A stretch of DNA of 64,000 bases from Hofstenia miamia (taxonomy: Eukaryota > Xenacoelomorpha > Acoela > Hofsteniidae). Under the pieces are notes generated by a model, which was given only the letters and a program-made list of their open reading frames with translations, ran no database searches and had not been told where the DNA came from. Shown here piece after piece: positions 48,520-61,194 of this stretch; the first letter of the stretch is position 1; each line of letters begins with the position of its first letter. The stretch is from assembly GCA_900660155.1 (NCBI GenBank), contig CABFPE010000096.1, forward strand, positions 1,520,944 through 1,584,943, given 5' to 3'. The position numbers and the translations under genes are program-made.

Positions 48520-51500
48520 CTAAATAATTATACAAGTTCGAAACAGGGTTGTTAATATTTTCTCAAAGTTTCTTAATAACTAGCATGCCAAATTCAGAAG
48601 CACACATTGAAAAACTGTAATCCAAAAACACATTGAATATGAAATTACAATATAAGAAAGTTAAAACAATAAAATATCGTCATTGTTGATGTATACAAGT
48701 AACAAAACAAATGAAGTTTCATGCAAACTATAGAATTACCTCATCAATTGCTGAAACAATAGAGAAATTTTAACCTGCAACTGATAACAGATTTATTGAT
48801 TTGTAGTTGAAATTCAAACCAATATAGAATTTCTTATTTAATTAAATCAATTAACCGACACTGAATATGCGATCTCTCAAAGGCCTCCCAATGAAGGGGG
48901 CGCTCCAATTGTATTTATTCCTCATTCACTTCGAAGAAGATTTAGATCGAATCTAAAGAAAAAGACTTTCTGAAAAGATGTAACTTATCTGGCGGGCTGT
49001 ATCCTTAAGAAAACATTGAAATGTATGCCGAGGTTCACTTAGCATGGTTCAAGCGTCGATAGAAGCGCATATGTAAATCCATACATTAGAAAGTAAAATA
49101 CGAGATTAGCATGAAGCCAAACTTGACTCCATCCAAACATTCACGACTCAAGCACGCTCCGAAACAAACTTCGTTTCAAAATATTTAACTGCATAGATAT
49201 CTCTCCAATCAGTCATTTTCAGATGAAGTAAACATAGCCATTGATTTGTATTACTTAACGTCTTGAATGGTTCTATATATATACATATATACATATATAT
49301 ATAATATATAAATATATATATAAAATGTAAAGTTGTCGTTAGAATGGTGATCTGTTTTGAAATGGTCAATTACAACAACGATAGATATTTTTAGTAGGCT
49401 CACATTTTTTACAAAAAAACCTTTTTCATCTTCAAGTGCAATAATATATTACATCATTTAAACACATTTTTTATGGTCAAAGGCAGTGCATATGACATTC
49501 ACAAAGTCAATTCCCAATGCAATCTCGACTAATACACTAATGAAAATAGTTTGTTTACTCAATGTGAAATTTTCATTATCAACATAATTAAATGAAGTGT
49601 CTCCTCATGCCTTTCAATTAAATGTCAGTGCATTGTGACTTGTTTTGATTGGTGCTAGATTTGGGCTGGTCAATGCAATGATGTGAAACCGCTTTCTATT
49701 ATAATAACTAGCCTTAGCACATTAATTGCCAGATTTACTTAAACGCTTGCCACTCTAAATGTGCTCTACTTCATTGCATGTAGCTAATGTAAGTACTATT
49801 TACGTATACTTAAAAGTTTATAAAAAATTTACTCTAAGCCATTTAACAACGACAAAAACGGGATAAAAATAAACACTTAACCGGGACAGGGTCCTAAGTA
49901 ATTTCCTCAATCAATTTTTGGTCATTTTGCAAATCATAGAATAAACAAGAAAAGTGCACGCTGTTATTGGCTTGCTAATTTAATCAGTAGCATACTCATC
50001 AAAGCCTCTTGCTAGTTACTTTAATTATTTGGTAAAATGTAGTCTTTCGATATGGTAGTAACTAAAGGATAATAGTGGCAAAAATACGCAAGAGAATCAT
50101 ACTAATGGAAAGAGTTAAGTTTGAAAAAATTATGTTGACACATGCAATGAAGATGAAATCCTCATTAAGTATTCATTCCAAAGTAACTACTTCTAGCTTA
50201 GAACAATCTCATACAACATTTATCCTAAAAAAGAGCAAGCGAAAAATGAGTGATTGGAAGAAATTGGGGGCGATTAGTCTTTCATCGTTGAATTCTGTAG
50301 TTACTGTGTTATCTCCTTTCTTGAAGCTACCCGGTTGCTTAGTGATTTAAAAAGCCCACTTTAAGTTTGGCAATATCGGTAATAGACAAACTTCAAAAAA
50401 ACTCCATAAGTTCTTACTGTAGAAACTAAGAACTTTGCTCAGATTCCCCTCGATGGCATTAAACTGAAGTACATTCCGAAACAGACTTCATACTATTGCA
50501 TCACGAATTTATGGGATCCTCAGTATTATCTACGTAATTGCATCTCTAAGGAAAATCTGAAAATATCTGAAGGCCATATCAAGAACGCAGACACGGAATG
50601 TGCAGCGGCAATTTAATTGATCCAGCCAAAAAAACAAAGCTAGGCAGTTCGTCGATTTTGACACCAAAAGCGAAAGTGAGCAGGTTTTCCAGAAATGTAA
50701 AGATTCGATGTGCTTAGAGGAAACCTAGAAGCTCATGTTTAATGTAAATTTTGTTTTTCTATTTTACTGGAGGAATTACCGTTTTGAAAAATGTGGGGAG
50801 ATCCTACCTCTGTATTCAAAAAGCTGAAACTATGTTTGATGTACAGTATCCGACAAACGAATGTTTAATTCTTTTTTCTTTTTATATTATCGTTTTTTTC
50901 AGAATTTTTTTTGAAAAAATATACCGTTTGTATCTCACTTTGGATTCTTGAAACATTGATTCGCATTCATAATTCTAATAATTTTGTATTCGGGAACTTC
51001 AAATTAGCTTTCATATTTCACATTTTTTGAATCAAAATACTACTATTCTGGAATAACTTAGGTGTAATTAATTTTCTAAGATGCAGAAGTATCTTGTAAT
51101 AATAAAAATTTATATTATATATTTATATATATTTATATATATATATATACCTTTTTAAAAACAAAGTTGGTTAAACCAATGCTGACATCAACAAAACCTG
51201 TACAATTATTACACGAAATATTTTCATTATCTCAATAGCTGTGATGTCAATTAATTGTAAAACGTTTATTTGAAATTGATTTGAATTGATTGCTATTTAT
51301 TTGAAAATAAATTTGAATATTTTTACTATTTGAAATTAAATTGATATTGAAAAAAGTGGACATTGACAAAATAGCATTTTTGAAATGCTCGCAGAACAGA
51401 TTTATTTAGATAAATTCTTTAATTAAATTAATTTAGAAAAATTAAAAATACATGAAAAATGGGTTTTGTTTAAAGAATATTTCTGATGTGATGGTCAGTT

Positions 51501-53967
51501 ATTAACAGTTCTGAATCAGAGATTTTCAGTTGGGGTAATGACTAATGAGAAAGGGAGATTTGAGTCAATGATTCTTAACCATATTCTAATGTCAAATACT
51601 TTTCGTAGTTTTGGTTTTGGATACCAATTGCATATAGATGCTCAGTAAGAATCAATCTGACATCAAACAAGTGTTAGTAGCGTAACGAGTATAAGACAAC
51701 GTTTTATTGTGATTCAAAGATACAAATATATATAGTAGTGTACTATGAACCATACATGCCAGGCCACGAAAACTTGTGATGATTGTTTACTCGTTCTGTG
51801 GTTAGCTTGACGAGGACCTGTAACGTATACCTGATCAACCCACAATAAGCATAGTCAAATACAAACTTGAAAGGGACAAAATTGGGCAGAATTGATTTAA
51901 TTTTTTCTCATTATTTTCTTATGTCTAAACATAAAAGGAATCAGATACCATTGTGCTTCAAGACTAGGACATTATATCTTTATCAGCAAATCGTACATCT
52001 CAGCAGTAACAAGGATTTTCTGGCAAATTTGTATCAGCTCATCAATGAAATTAAATCTCTTGGGAAGTTAACTAAGAACTTTCAGTAGACTATCATTGAC
52101 AACAGACAAAGACCTTTTTATATTCTAAATTAGAAGTGTAGCTCCTTTTCATCAAAGTTAACCACAAATTACCATAAACATTCGTAATAATTTTGAAGTA
52201 TTTCTCCTGACATAGGATGTTAGTAGTTCAAACACTTTGAATTTCTGAGGCAACATTTTCCTTTTTTTTCAGATCTGGTCAAACAAATTGTACACAATTC
52301 AATTGTTGTGTCACTGACATAATGGGTTCCGATTTGGTCCTAACACTAACCCATTAAACCCATTACACCCGCAATTGAGTACCCCCCATTGGTATGGGTG
52401 TTAGACAATGTAAATAATTTTTTTGATAAAAAGTGCTGCTTTCTTCCAAGAAAATATTTTATAGGGATAACTTGAATTATATTCACCTTGAGATCTCAAA
52501 AAATAAATGACACTTTGTGAATCTTTCCCATACTTCAACGCATCAAATTAAGGTGACACGACCATAATCAAATTGACTTTGAGAATACTTTGAGTTAATT
52601 TTATGTTCTTGAGCAAATCGTCCTAAAATAGCTATGATTGATTGGTTTGGGTTGAGTCAAATTCTGAAAACTTTTATAAACGTTGCGTTCGATTGGTTTT
52701 TGATGAAAACTGTCTGGCTTGGATTGGATTAGGTCATAAAAATATGATTTACTTGAAACTCTGATTGTACATTATTGAAAATTGAAAGCGCAAACATTAG
52801 AATCACAATTACAGAAATTGTCTGAGTTGACAAAGAATTTTATTTTTATTATTTGAATTTTGTCTTGTGTGAAACTTATTTAGGTCTAAAAATTAGGCAT
52901 TATGCCCCTGCTTCGTAAATCATCTGTAATATAAATTTAACACGCATTGCAATAACATAAGGAATCGCCCACCCCAAAACAAATCTAAATAATATGCAGT
53001 ACACAAATGAGTGAAGCTTGGCGACTACTGGAGCACATAGGCTCGATCTCAGGTCTATTGGATTTTGCTCCAGTTCTGTTCTGCAGCAGTCACATGAAAT
53101 TTTATGATTCTGTGACCCCATGTGATTCCACAGCAAAATATCAATTTTGGATCAGACAAAAAATTGAGAGCAATATTCTGAAATTGTTGTCGTACTGTTC
53201 TATTTTTTCATTGATGTTCCTAGTCCCATTTAAAGCTGTTTTACTATGAGACGTTAACTTAAGAATAGTCAAACAGAACACAAACCCATACCTCAAAAAT
53301 TTTTGTAATTGGCCTTTAAATTGAAAATGAAACGATAAATATGCTCTGAAAAGCAAATAAATGAAATTTAATTGAAATTTTCTAACAAATTTAACTTCAG
53401 ATATATAATTTAGTAATATTTATTCCAGCTGACGAAGATCTCCATCTAAAACACAATGCCACTAATCGATTGAAACATCAATGAAACAAAGAAACAGAAT
53501 AAATTATTAATGGTTCGAAAGTAGAAACCATGGAAATAGGCTGCAATTGAATAATATTAATGCAAACATTCACCACAACAGGAAGTTCACAGCAAAGGAA
53601 GTTCACAGCAAGTGTAACCGTTTATAAACAAATCTAGGAAATAATTATTTAGACCTTATTGCATTAATTAGTTTTTATAGTAGAATCTGAAAATGATTGC
53701 TATAAGATTAATAAATAATAATAATTTGGATTTGATGTTCATGATTTGACGTGCAACTTACAAAAGTTTTCTATCAGTGCCAGTATCCTAAACAGTCGTC
53801 GTGGCACTTGAAAATAGAACCTGATGAAAAATAAAATGCATCGATTTCAAAATTATTTACAGAACATGGTTAATTTTGATAGTTGGAATGTTAAAGTATT
53901 TTAGTTCGATAATATAGGTCATTTTGACAAGTGGCTAATTTCCAAAACAATTTTAGTTTTATTTTTA
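48520..53967. other. Long AT-rich stretch upstream of Kv exon 2, no gene seen
   Basis: It holds interrupted TA/CATA tracts at 49273-49322 and 51110-51149. A 91-codon frame at 50075-50350 and the following ~350 bp look faintly like decayed transposase, but no motif is secure. Nothing else is supported. Confidence 0.45.
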
Positions 53968-53981
53968 ATGAGAACATTTAG

Positions 53982-54297
53982 GTCAGAAGGTGCGAATTTA
54001 ACCGCAAGATATCTGAACAACAAATATCATTTGCTATATGGAAAATCAATATTGCAGTACCAAGAGGAAGTGTCACATGCAGCGAATTCTGCATTGAATA
54101 GACAAGAGGAAGAACTGAAAACTTTAAGAGAAACTGCCAAAGAACAAAAAGCGTCCGCATTAAGATTACGCGATTCAGCTAATGAACTCACAGTAGATAA
54201 TTATGGAATGCAAGATGAAAATGCAGTACTTCGGTCATATGCAGGTCTTTTGGAAAAACAGAATGATACGTTGAGAAAGAAGTGTAGTAAATTAGAG
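53982..54297 (+). CDS. Coiled-coil protein of unknown function, exon n
   Basis: The plus strand encodes about 105 residues ending at a clear donor, TTAGAG|GTAACA, phase 0. The left edge is either an acceptor (GAACATTTAG at 53981) or, if the preceding ATG at 53968 is used, a first exon. The protein is hydrophilic: after a short lead (NLTARYLNNKYHLLYGKSIL) it is a long heptad-like helix rich in E, K, L and A (for example EEELKTLRETAKEQKASALR and LLEKQNDTLRKKCSKLE). No catalytic or membrane motif is present and I do not recognise the family. Confidence 0.7.
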
Positions 54298-55313
54298 GTA
54301 ACAACTTTTCTTAATCCAGAAATCCTAGAAATTCTTAGCATAGATTGAAATTCAATGAAAATGGATACTCTAGTACATTATTTTCAGTATAGAATTCAAT
54401 GTTTAATAGTAAAATCCTCATCTATGTATTAGTAGTTGGGCTTAGTACTAGTTTAGGGATTAATAGGTTAATTCCAAAAACTTTCAATCATATACAATTT
54501 TCAAAAAAAAATTTCTAATCATTGCATAATTGCCAGATAATAAGATAATGAATTTTTGTTTTCATATGTTATTGAAATATTCTTAGAATTATCCTTTGGG
54601 TAACAAATTCATAGTCACCACCTTGACATATGCGCATTTTTGGCCGCCATAATATAAAATGATATTTCATTTTAAAGAGTGTAATGAAAACACTACATTT
54701 GTGAATAGTAGATTACTATTGAGTGGATTGATTAATTTATGCATTTTTAATCGTATTTTCTTCATAATTAAAGTTTGGGTCAGTTACGCTCATAGAATGT
54801 GGGTCTCATTAAATAGAAATTTTACGTTTTTAAAACAAAATTCAATTTTAAAAATGTGATTTTGGTCTTGACGTTTTCCAAATGATATTACGTCGGATTT
54901 ATCTGACTAATTTTATAGAAAAATGAAATGTGGATAGGTTAAGGAACTATGAAGTGCTATAGAATTTATTGCAATGTATTGACAAGAATTGTACTTAGTG
55001 GAGGAAGTAATATACATAACAGTCTCACTTTCCAATATGGCAATGCGTCATGCAAACTGTTCTGGTGAAATCTACGCCATTATGTATACTAAGGAAAAGC
55101 CAAAATTGTGTATGTCCGTTACGTGGAATTAACCAATTGACTTCAAGTGTATTAAATTTCAACGGTTTTATATAAAATTACTGAAGTCAAAATAACAAAT
55201 GTATGTAGTAATTGAATTGCATAAGAACATATTTTATGAATTCAAAGTCAATTCACGACAGCATTCAACAAAGTTGTTCATATTTATCTGTAAATTTCAA
55301 ATTGAATGTTTAG
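54298..55313 (+). other. Intron of the coiled-coil gene (1.0 kb)
   Basis: A phase-0 intron, GTAACA to GAATGTTTAG. Nothing else is seen in it; the open frame at 54659-54859 is featureless. Confidence 0.75.
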
Positions 55314-55790
55314 GGTAAAATAGAAAAACACATTTCTCACTCATTAGTTGAACAAAAGAAAATGAGGCTGGAACAAGAAAGAATTTTGGAAGAAAGCGAT
55401 GAACTAAAATCCAAATTGACTGTTTTAGAGGAAAAAATTCATCGGCAAGCTGATAGTATGATCATGACTGAAAAAGAGAAGGAAACTGCACATTCTACCA
55501 AAGAGATAATAAAGAGACAACATGACAGTTTATTACGAATTAATCAGCAACTTAGGCATCGGCTGGAGACTGCCAGAAGATTACAAATGCATCCATACGA
55601 AGTACGGCGGTGGCATGATCTGAACGTTTTTGATAGCATAAGTGAGGATGATTTCTACCTTCCATCAATGGACAATTCTACAAATTACAGTGATCGTCAA
55701 ATAGATGAGCAACTCGAGTTACTAGAAAGAAGTATTACTCAAGACACAACCTATCTTAGTCAAATGTCCTCAAAATACTCAGGGGTCTAA
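55314..55790 (+). CDS. Coiled-coil protein of unknown function, last exon
   Basis: After acceptor GAATGTTTAG, the exon continues the frame with GKIEKHISHSLVEQKKMRLE and stays coiled-coil for about 95 residues (EERILEESDELKSKL-type heptads, then LRINQQLRHRLETARRLQMH). It then changes to an acidic, non-helical tail with DSISEDDFYLPSMDNSTNYS, a last helical piece (DEQLELLERSI) and the end SSKYSGV before TAA. It is 158 codons plus stop. With the previous exon the seen protein is about 265 residues; more 5' exons are possible. The gene is opposite in strand to Kv and may be nested in its 5' intron. A structural or adaptor role is only a guess from composition. Confidence 0.75.
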   Translation, partial: GKIEKHISHSLVEQKKMRLEQERILEESDELKSKLTVLEEKIHRQADSMIMTEKEKETAHSTKEIIKRQHDSLLRINQQLRHRLETARRLQMHPYEVRRWHDLNVFDSISEDDFYLPSMDNSTNYSDRQIDEQLELLERSITQDTTYLSQMSSKYSGV

Positions 55791-55872
55791 ATTTATGTTT
55801 CAAAACATATCAAAAGAAAAATCTCAGTTTTAAAGACGACTATAAGTTTTTATAGATAATCGAGAATGTGTT

Positions 55873-56299
55873 GAGTAGCGTACAGACTTACAACTTTGCG
55901 CGCAACTTTTTGGTTGAATTATATTCATTGCCAATTTTAAAAATTAAATTTACCAGTAAAATGCACTACATCCAATACAATCAGGCAGTCTGAAGAAAGA
56001 AGACCTCGTTTTGCAAGGATCTTATGTAATTTTTATCAGTTATGTAAATAATAATGCAAAATGACAAAATCGTAATATATGAATTAAAAGTTCACAACAA
56101 AGTTGGAATCGCGTACACACTTGCAACTTTTGTTGTGCGCCTCATTAAATCACGAAAGGTTGTGCGCAAAAGTAGGAACCAATTTAACTCTTCAAATTAG
56201 GTTAACAACAAAGTTGGAATAGCTTACACACTTACAACTTTTGTTGTGCGCCTCATTAAATCAAGAAGGTTTGCACGCAAAGTTGTGTGTACGCTACTC
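55873..56299. mobile_element. TIR element (MITE), 427 bp, built of a repeated foldback unit
   Basis: The left end reads GAGTAGCGTACA and continues ACTTACAACTTTGCGCGCAA; the right end, read inward, reads GAGTAGCGTACACACAACTT and TGCGTGCAA. Inside, a unit of about 110 bp is repeated (from 56094 and from 56206): both start AACAAAGTTGGAAT, pass through ACAACTTTTGTTGTGCGCCT and CATTAAATCA. Target duplication is unclear (flanks TT and TA). It starts 83 bp after the coiled-coil gene's stop, so it may lie in the 3' UTR. A single-unit relative is at 9441-9540. Confidence 0.75.
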
Positions 56300-58370
56300 T
56301 AGGAGAGAAAACGCAATCCACATGACTAATTAGATAAATATATTTATATATGTAAAATATGTGAAAATGTCTAAGGAATGGGTGCTGATTTTTCTAAATT
56401 AATATTAAGAGACGTAGTATTTATGTATGATTTTTCAATTACTTGTGGCTAATATTTTTAACAATTGTTTTAAATATCTAATTTTTAATTACTTTGTATT
56501 TTGTAGGTACTAAACTCATATTAACCTAGTCCTCCAAAAACTGAGCCAACAAATTTTAGTAGAAGACAACAAATGCAAACTTCAGTCGTACTGATATGAA
56601 AAAAAGTATAGAAACGATATCACGATTCCTGCACCAGAGAGAAGACCCATACTGATAACAGAACTTTTAGAATCAGAACCAAGCAAAAGCATTGTAGGGC
56701 ATAGTTGAAATCGAATATGAGATATTCACATCCGACCTAAGGCGAGCTTTTGAAATCGAGTCCATAAATTCGAAATAATTTTAAAAACTAATGGAGATCT
56801 GAATCTGGTGAAAAAATGACATCCTTCCTAAAAGTAAACCCGAATTTGTTTTCAGCTCACTCTGACTTCAATGCTAAAATTCGAATAAATTCTAAATATG
56901 GTTTTTGGGCATCCAATGACAAGCACTTGCACATTAAATAAAAATGTGAAATTGGTAATAATTGTTTTTATACATCTTGAAATATATGAATGCAAATTTT
57001 GATGCATGTGAGTAATGCAAAATATAGTTCACACTAGAAACTCAAGACAATTGCTGTTGCTTAAATCAATTGATTGTCAAGATATTAGCTGAAAGTATAT
57101 AAAGCCAAATTTTGTAGCCCATTTCGGGACTTTCCTTAATTAACCACCGGCAACAAATGAAGACAGTGTTTCATTTAAATTCCTCTATACCTAGATGGGA
57201 AATTTCCCTTCTCCAAGAGGAAATAAAAAACATCAAAATCTGATTATTCGTAGATACCTTAATTATAAGAGGAAGGATCTGCTTTGTTATCCTTGTATGA
57301 AATTAAAAATCCATGTGAATACACACAAGTATTTCGAATGTTCGTCTTACGGGTTCCGGGTACATCCCTTTCTAGTGAAAATATATTCCTATTGTATCTT
57401 ATGATGCTTTATATGTATAATTAATATTCAGATAGCTGCATAGTGACAGATTATAAATTACAAATAATCTGGCACTTGGTTAAAATTTGACAAAGTGCTC
57501 CCGGACTTAATATATTTGAAAATTATTCAGATATGGATAAGATAATAATGAACATCGAATAGCGTAAATTCACATATTGTAAGCATATACATAATATGAT
57601 ATTTAAATTTCTCTTGATAGATCTTAGTTTAAGAAAGACTCCATTAAATTTTAAGACGTCTCAATTATCGTCTGTTTAAAATTGTACATGTATTTAATGA
57701 AAGAATTGCCCATATCAATCTATGAATACTAGCCCCAACATTTTACTGTTGGTGAAGCATTCTTTTAAAAATTTTCTTTACAAAGCTGTTACAACGTTTC
57801 GCTGACAATTATGATTCATTTAGTCTAAAGCAAAATTCTACTAAACAATTTGAAGCGAGTGCTATACAACTACAATGCAAACTACAGCTGGAAATTTGTT
57901 AAAATCTTTAGAAATAAGAAACTTTCTTTGAATGATGGAAATTAATTGTACATCTGTTCATTAATCACGTAAATGCATTGTTTAGAACCTTCAAACACGA
58001 TTAATTCATTAGTGAAAATATGTTTATCCATCAATGAAATGGCAACATTTGTGCAGCCTAGGTTGTCTTACAAGTGTACTGACAATAAATCTAAATATCG
58101 ATAACCGTAATTTCAAATATCACATCTCATTAAAATCTTTTCGAAAAACATTGTTCCATCGACCAATCGTCATTTTGCTTTCATTAAAGTTCTGTATGTT
58201 TTCCTGTGCACATTTGCTTTTATACAATTTATTAAAAAACGTGATTCAGTCACAATAATTAATGCTTTAAAGTTGTGAAAGATAAAATTCATAGTAAAGA
58301 GTTCCGATAAAATTATTAAAATATTTCATTTGGATTTATTAGCAAAAGTCACTAGAGAAATCAATCACAT
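56300..58370. other. AT-rich stretch, no gene seen
   Basis: Open frames at 57195-57404 and 58034-58258 have no recognisable motif, and nothing repeats visibly. Confidence 0.45.
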
Positions 58371-58755
58371 AAATGCATGGGTTGCCATTGGTCGAATATG
58401 TCCAATCCAATCCACAAAAATTTGCATGGATCAATTACACATGCCTCTCTATGCAAGTAGTGTTTTAAGCGAGGCCTAATATTTCGATTAGCATACGAAA
58501 CATTTAATTAGTTGTCATGGTTCAATGTGATTTGTAGACAGGTATAATATTAGATTTGTGCAACGAAATGTTTATGAGTTTAATTTCATCGTTCATTTTG
58601 ACATATTTTACTTAAAATTTACCATAAGAATGAATAAATTTATCTGTTAGCCTATATTTTTGATCCACAAATATCGATGGATATCCATATCCATTTGAAA
58701 TCCATGGATCGGACCGATCAATATCTAGGTCCACGGCAACACTTATAAATACAAT
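58371..58755. repeat. Possible short inverted-repeat element
   Basis: The left edge reads GGGTTGCCATTGG; the right edge, read inward, reads GTGTTGCCGTGG. Both sides carry GATCCA/TGGATC and ATATCCA-type words in the subterminal region. No clean target duplication is visible, so the limits are uncertain. Confidence 0.35.
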
Positions 58756-59091
58756 GTCATATTAAAAAAAATTTAATGTGTTACTAGAGAAATTGCCCAA
58801 TGTTTGTATTTGTATATAATTAAAGGGACTACGGACTATACCACTTTTTAGTCCCATTGGCATGACATTTGCACCACATATGTATAATAAAAAATGACTA
58901 CTTTATTCATAGAAATTTTCTCATTTTCTTTGCCATTCTTAGGGCAACCAAAAAGTAACTTGTAAAATTCTAAAATGTAACTTAGCAATGTAAAAAAAAT
59001 ATGCACTTATGTAGCAAAATACATAAACTTTCTCATTCAGTTGTAACAAAACTATAGTATTAAGCAAGCAACAAATATATATATATATATA

Positions 59092-59175
59092 TTTTTTTTT
59101 CTTGGCAAAATGTTCAATTTTTGGACAAATGCTTTCCAGAAGGGCACCACTAACATTGAATTGCATTTCTGCAAA
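59092..59175 (-). pseudogene. Degenerate T1-like segment (possible Kv exon relic)
   Basis: The minus strand reads MQFNVSGALLESICPKIEHF. Compared with the intact T1 exon (TINVSGTRFETNLATLERF), NVSG, the Glu eight residues after the Asn-Val start region, the second Glu and the Phe align without gaps, and the underlying DNA also resembles it. The following PNTLLG block is replaced by A-rich sequence running into a TA tract, and a stop lies five codons upstream of the ATG. It sits on the correct strand and on the upstream side of Kv exon 2. It may be a decayed duplicate of the T1 exon; chance similarity is possible. Confidence 0.35.
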
Positions 59176-60309
59176 TGTTTATCCTTTAAGGAAAATTTTT
59201 TGCAACTTTTCTGATCCAAATGAGTTAATTTTGGATCTTAGAATTCAAATATGGAGAATGTCTAACGTAAATTTTAAACATGAAGTAACCACAGCCAACT
59301 GTTGCATTAATAAAAAATGTGACTGATATATATTTAGCAACCAAAGCCATTGCATGGCCATAAATGCGTTTATGTTAAGTTTCAGCTGCTTAAGAATACA
59401 AAACGTCACAACATAGCATTTTGTTGCCCTACTCATATTATTGGTACAGCCTATTTTTGACTGTACACTCATGTAATTTTATCATTTTTCAAATTCGAAT
59501 CGGTTTTTCGGTGATAGAATTACAAGAGTGAAGCATGGTGTATTGACCAGATGAAAAGTATATTTAAATCTTGTCGAAACGGTTTTATATTTTTGTGCAA
59601 TATTTCTGCAGTTCTTGTCAAAAATAATATATCTGACAATAATGAAAAATAGATATCTTTTTTTCTTTTTGTACCAATTATGTAAAAACCATTTTGAAAA
59701 TGAAAAAAACCCTTCGACAAATTTTAGATATTCAATTTGGCTTTCAAAAGCTGTCTTTGTTTTTTTCTAACATCAAGAATGAAAATTGCATTAGCGTTTT
59801 AGTGTAAAAAACTGGAGAATGTAAGAAATGCTAAAATTTGTTTAACATAGAGATTTATTTCTACCAAAATGCTTCTAATTATTCTAATTATGTATTTTGA
59901 AGTTGACCCAAAAAATTCAAAGAAAATTTCCTATTGTTTCTGTTTAATGTATATTTTTTAAGCAAAAGAGACATAGCTCTTATATTTATTACAAATTTTG
60001 CCTACGATATTTTGCTCTGAGGGTGCCAATTGAAAAACAGAAATTATAACGTATAATAATGCTGCATAACTTATCACCAAAGTTTCATTATGGACAACTG
60101 GTCTTTTTTAATATGGCATAGTCTAATAGAACCGTTTCAAACGAATCAAGCATTTTTCTAAATGTGATCTCAGAGTGGTCAATTGACCCTCTATTTCAAG
60201 GGGGGTCCCACTGCACCCAGGAATCTAATTTTTACCAGAAGTCTACTCTTACCCAAGGATGAAATTATACTATAAAACCAAAAAGGGTTCAACTGACTTA
60301 TGTTAAATT
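59176..60309. other. AT-rich stretch, no gene seen
   Basis: Nothing beyond short featureless open frames is visible. Confidence 0.4.
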
Positions 60310-60740
60310 ATAAATTTAAAATCATTTTATTTTTAGTAAGGAAATCGACTCCATGCCCATCATCTTCTAGTTGCCAAATTGATAACAAAAATTCTACGTT
60401 GGGTTTATAATAAAATTAATCACGAACTACTATTAAGCTACCAATATTTCTCTAAACATGGACATGTAAGAACCAATTACAGAGTTTTAAAAAAGGAGTT
60501 CTTCAAGGATCAATTTTAGGCAAAATAATATTTCCAGTGTATTTCCACTTGCAAGCTGTTCACTCTACAAATACCAATATAAAAATTGCTGATGAGGTAA
60601 CAATGATAACTCCAATAAGAAAGAACTACCCTATTAGGAGAGAATTTTAAAAAGACGTTTTGAAAATTAAGCATATATCAAAATCAAAACAAATGCTTTA
60701 AAATCTCATTATCTTCAAATTATAATAATGGTTTGCAACA
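60310..60740 (+). pseudogene. LINE RT fragment (decayed)
   Basis: The plus frame near 60490 reads KKGVLQGSILGKIIFPVYF, the RT block GV.QGS.LGP.LF..Y, followed after about 20 residues by IKIADEVTMITPI, where the catalytic ADD reads ADE. Upstream, LLLSYQYFSKHGHVRTNYRV resembles the segment before that block. The rest of the element is missing. It resembles Jockey-group RTs. Confidence 0.7.
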
Positions 60741-61194
60741 TGTGTGAATTGAGGAATGTCAGATTATTTCAATTGTCTAAGTCATTTTATTAATGCTGTT
60801 TTAGACTAATCTGTAATTTTCTATACATAAAATTGAGCTCAAAATTACATAAATGTTTAAAAGAGTATAATTAAACAGAAAGGCTTGAGGAATGCATTTT
60901 ATATTTAATTTCAGTCTTGAGTTTAAGCCTGCTAAATTTTTTAAATTCTATTAACACTAGAAACGCGACGATAAGTCAAAGTGACCTTTAATCATTTTTT
61001 GTTTACTCCATTATTCATTCAGCAAAAACACTAGCTGCTAGATATACCTCCAATTATGTTGATAATCTTATTGAATTTTTTATGTTTAGAAATCTTGTTT
61101 TAATTCCATAGTTTTCGCATTTGAAACATTAAATGTAAATTCATTCAAGGAGCACTCGATGTTCTAGTATTCAATTTATATTTATGGATCCAAC

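Noticed and set aside
50075-50350. 91-codon plus-strand frame resembling a decayed transposase
   Set aside because: The faint likeness (DWKKL...SSLNSVV.VLSPFL) is not enough; no TIR, TSD or second motif was found.
52320-52410. ACCC/GGGT-rich patch resembling part of the MITE at 47.2 kb
   Set aside because: Neither terminal repeats nor a duplication could be found; too short to call.
52900-53356. Overlapping open frames of 70-80 codons on both strands
   Set aside because: Mutually overlapping, no domain or splice support, composition like the surrounding non-coding DNA.
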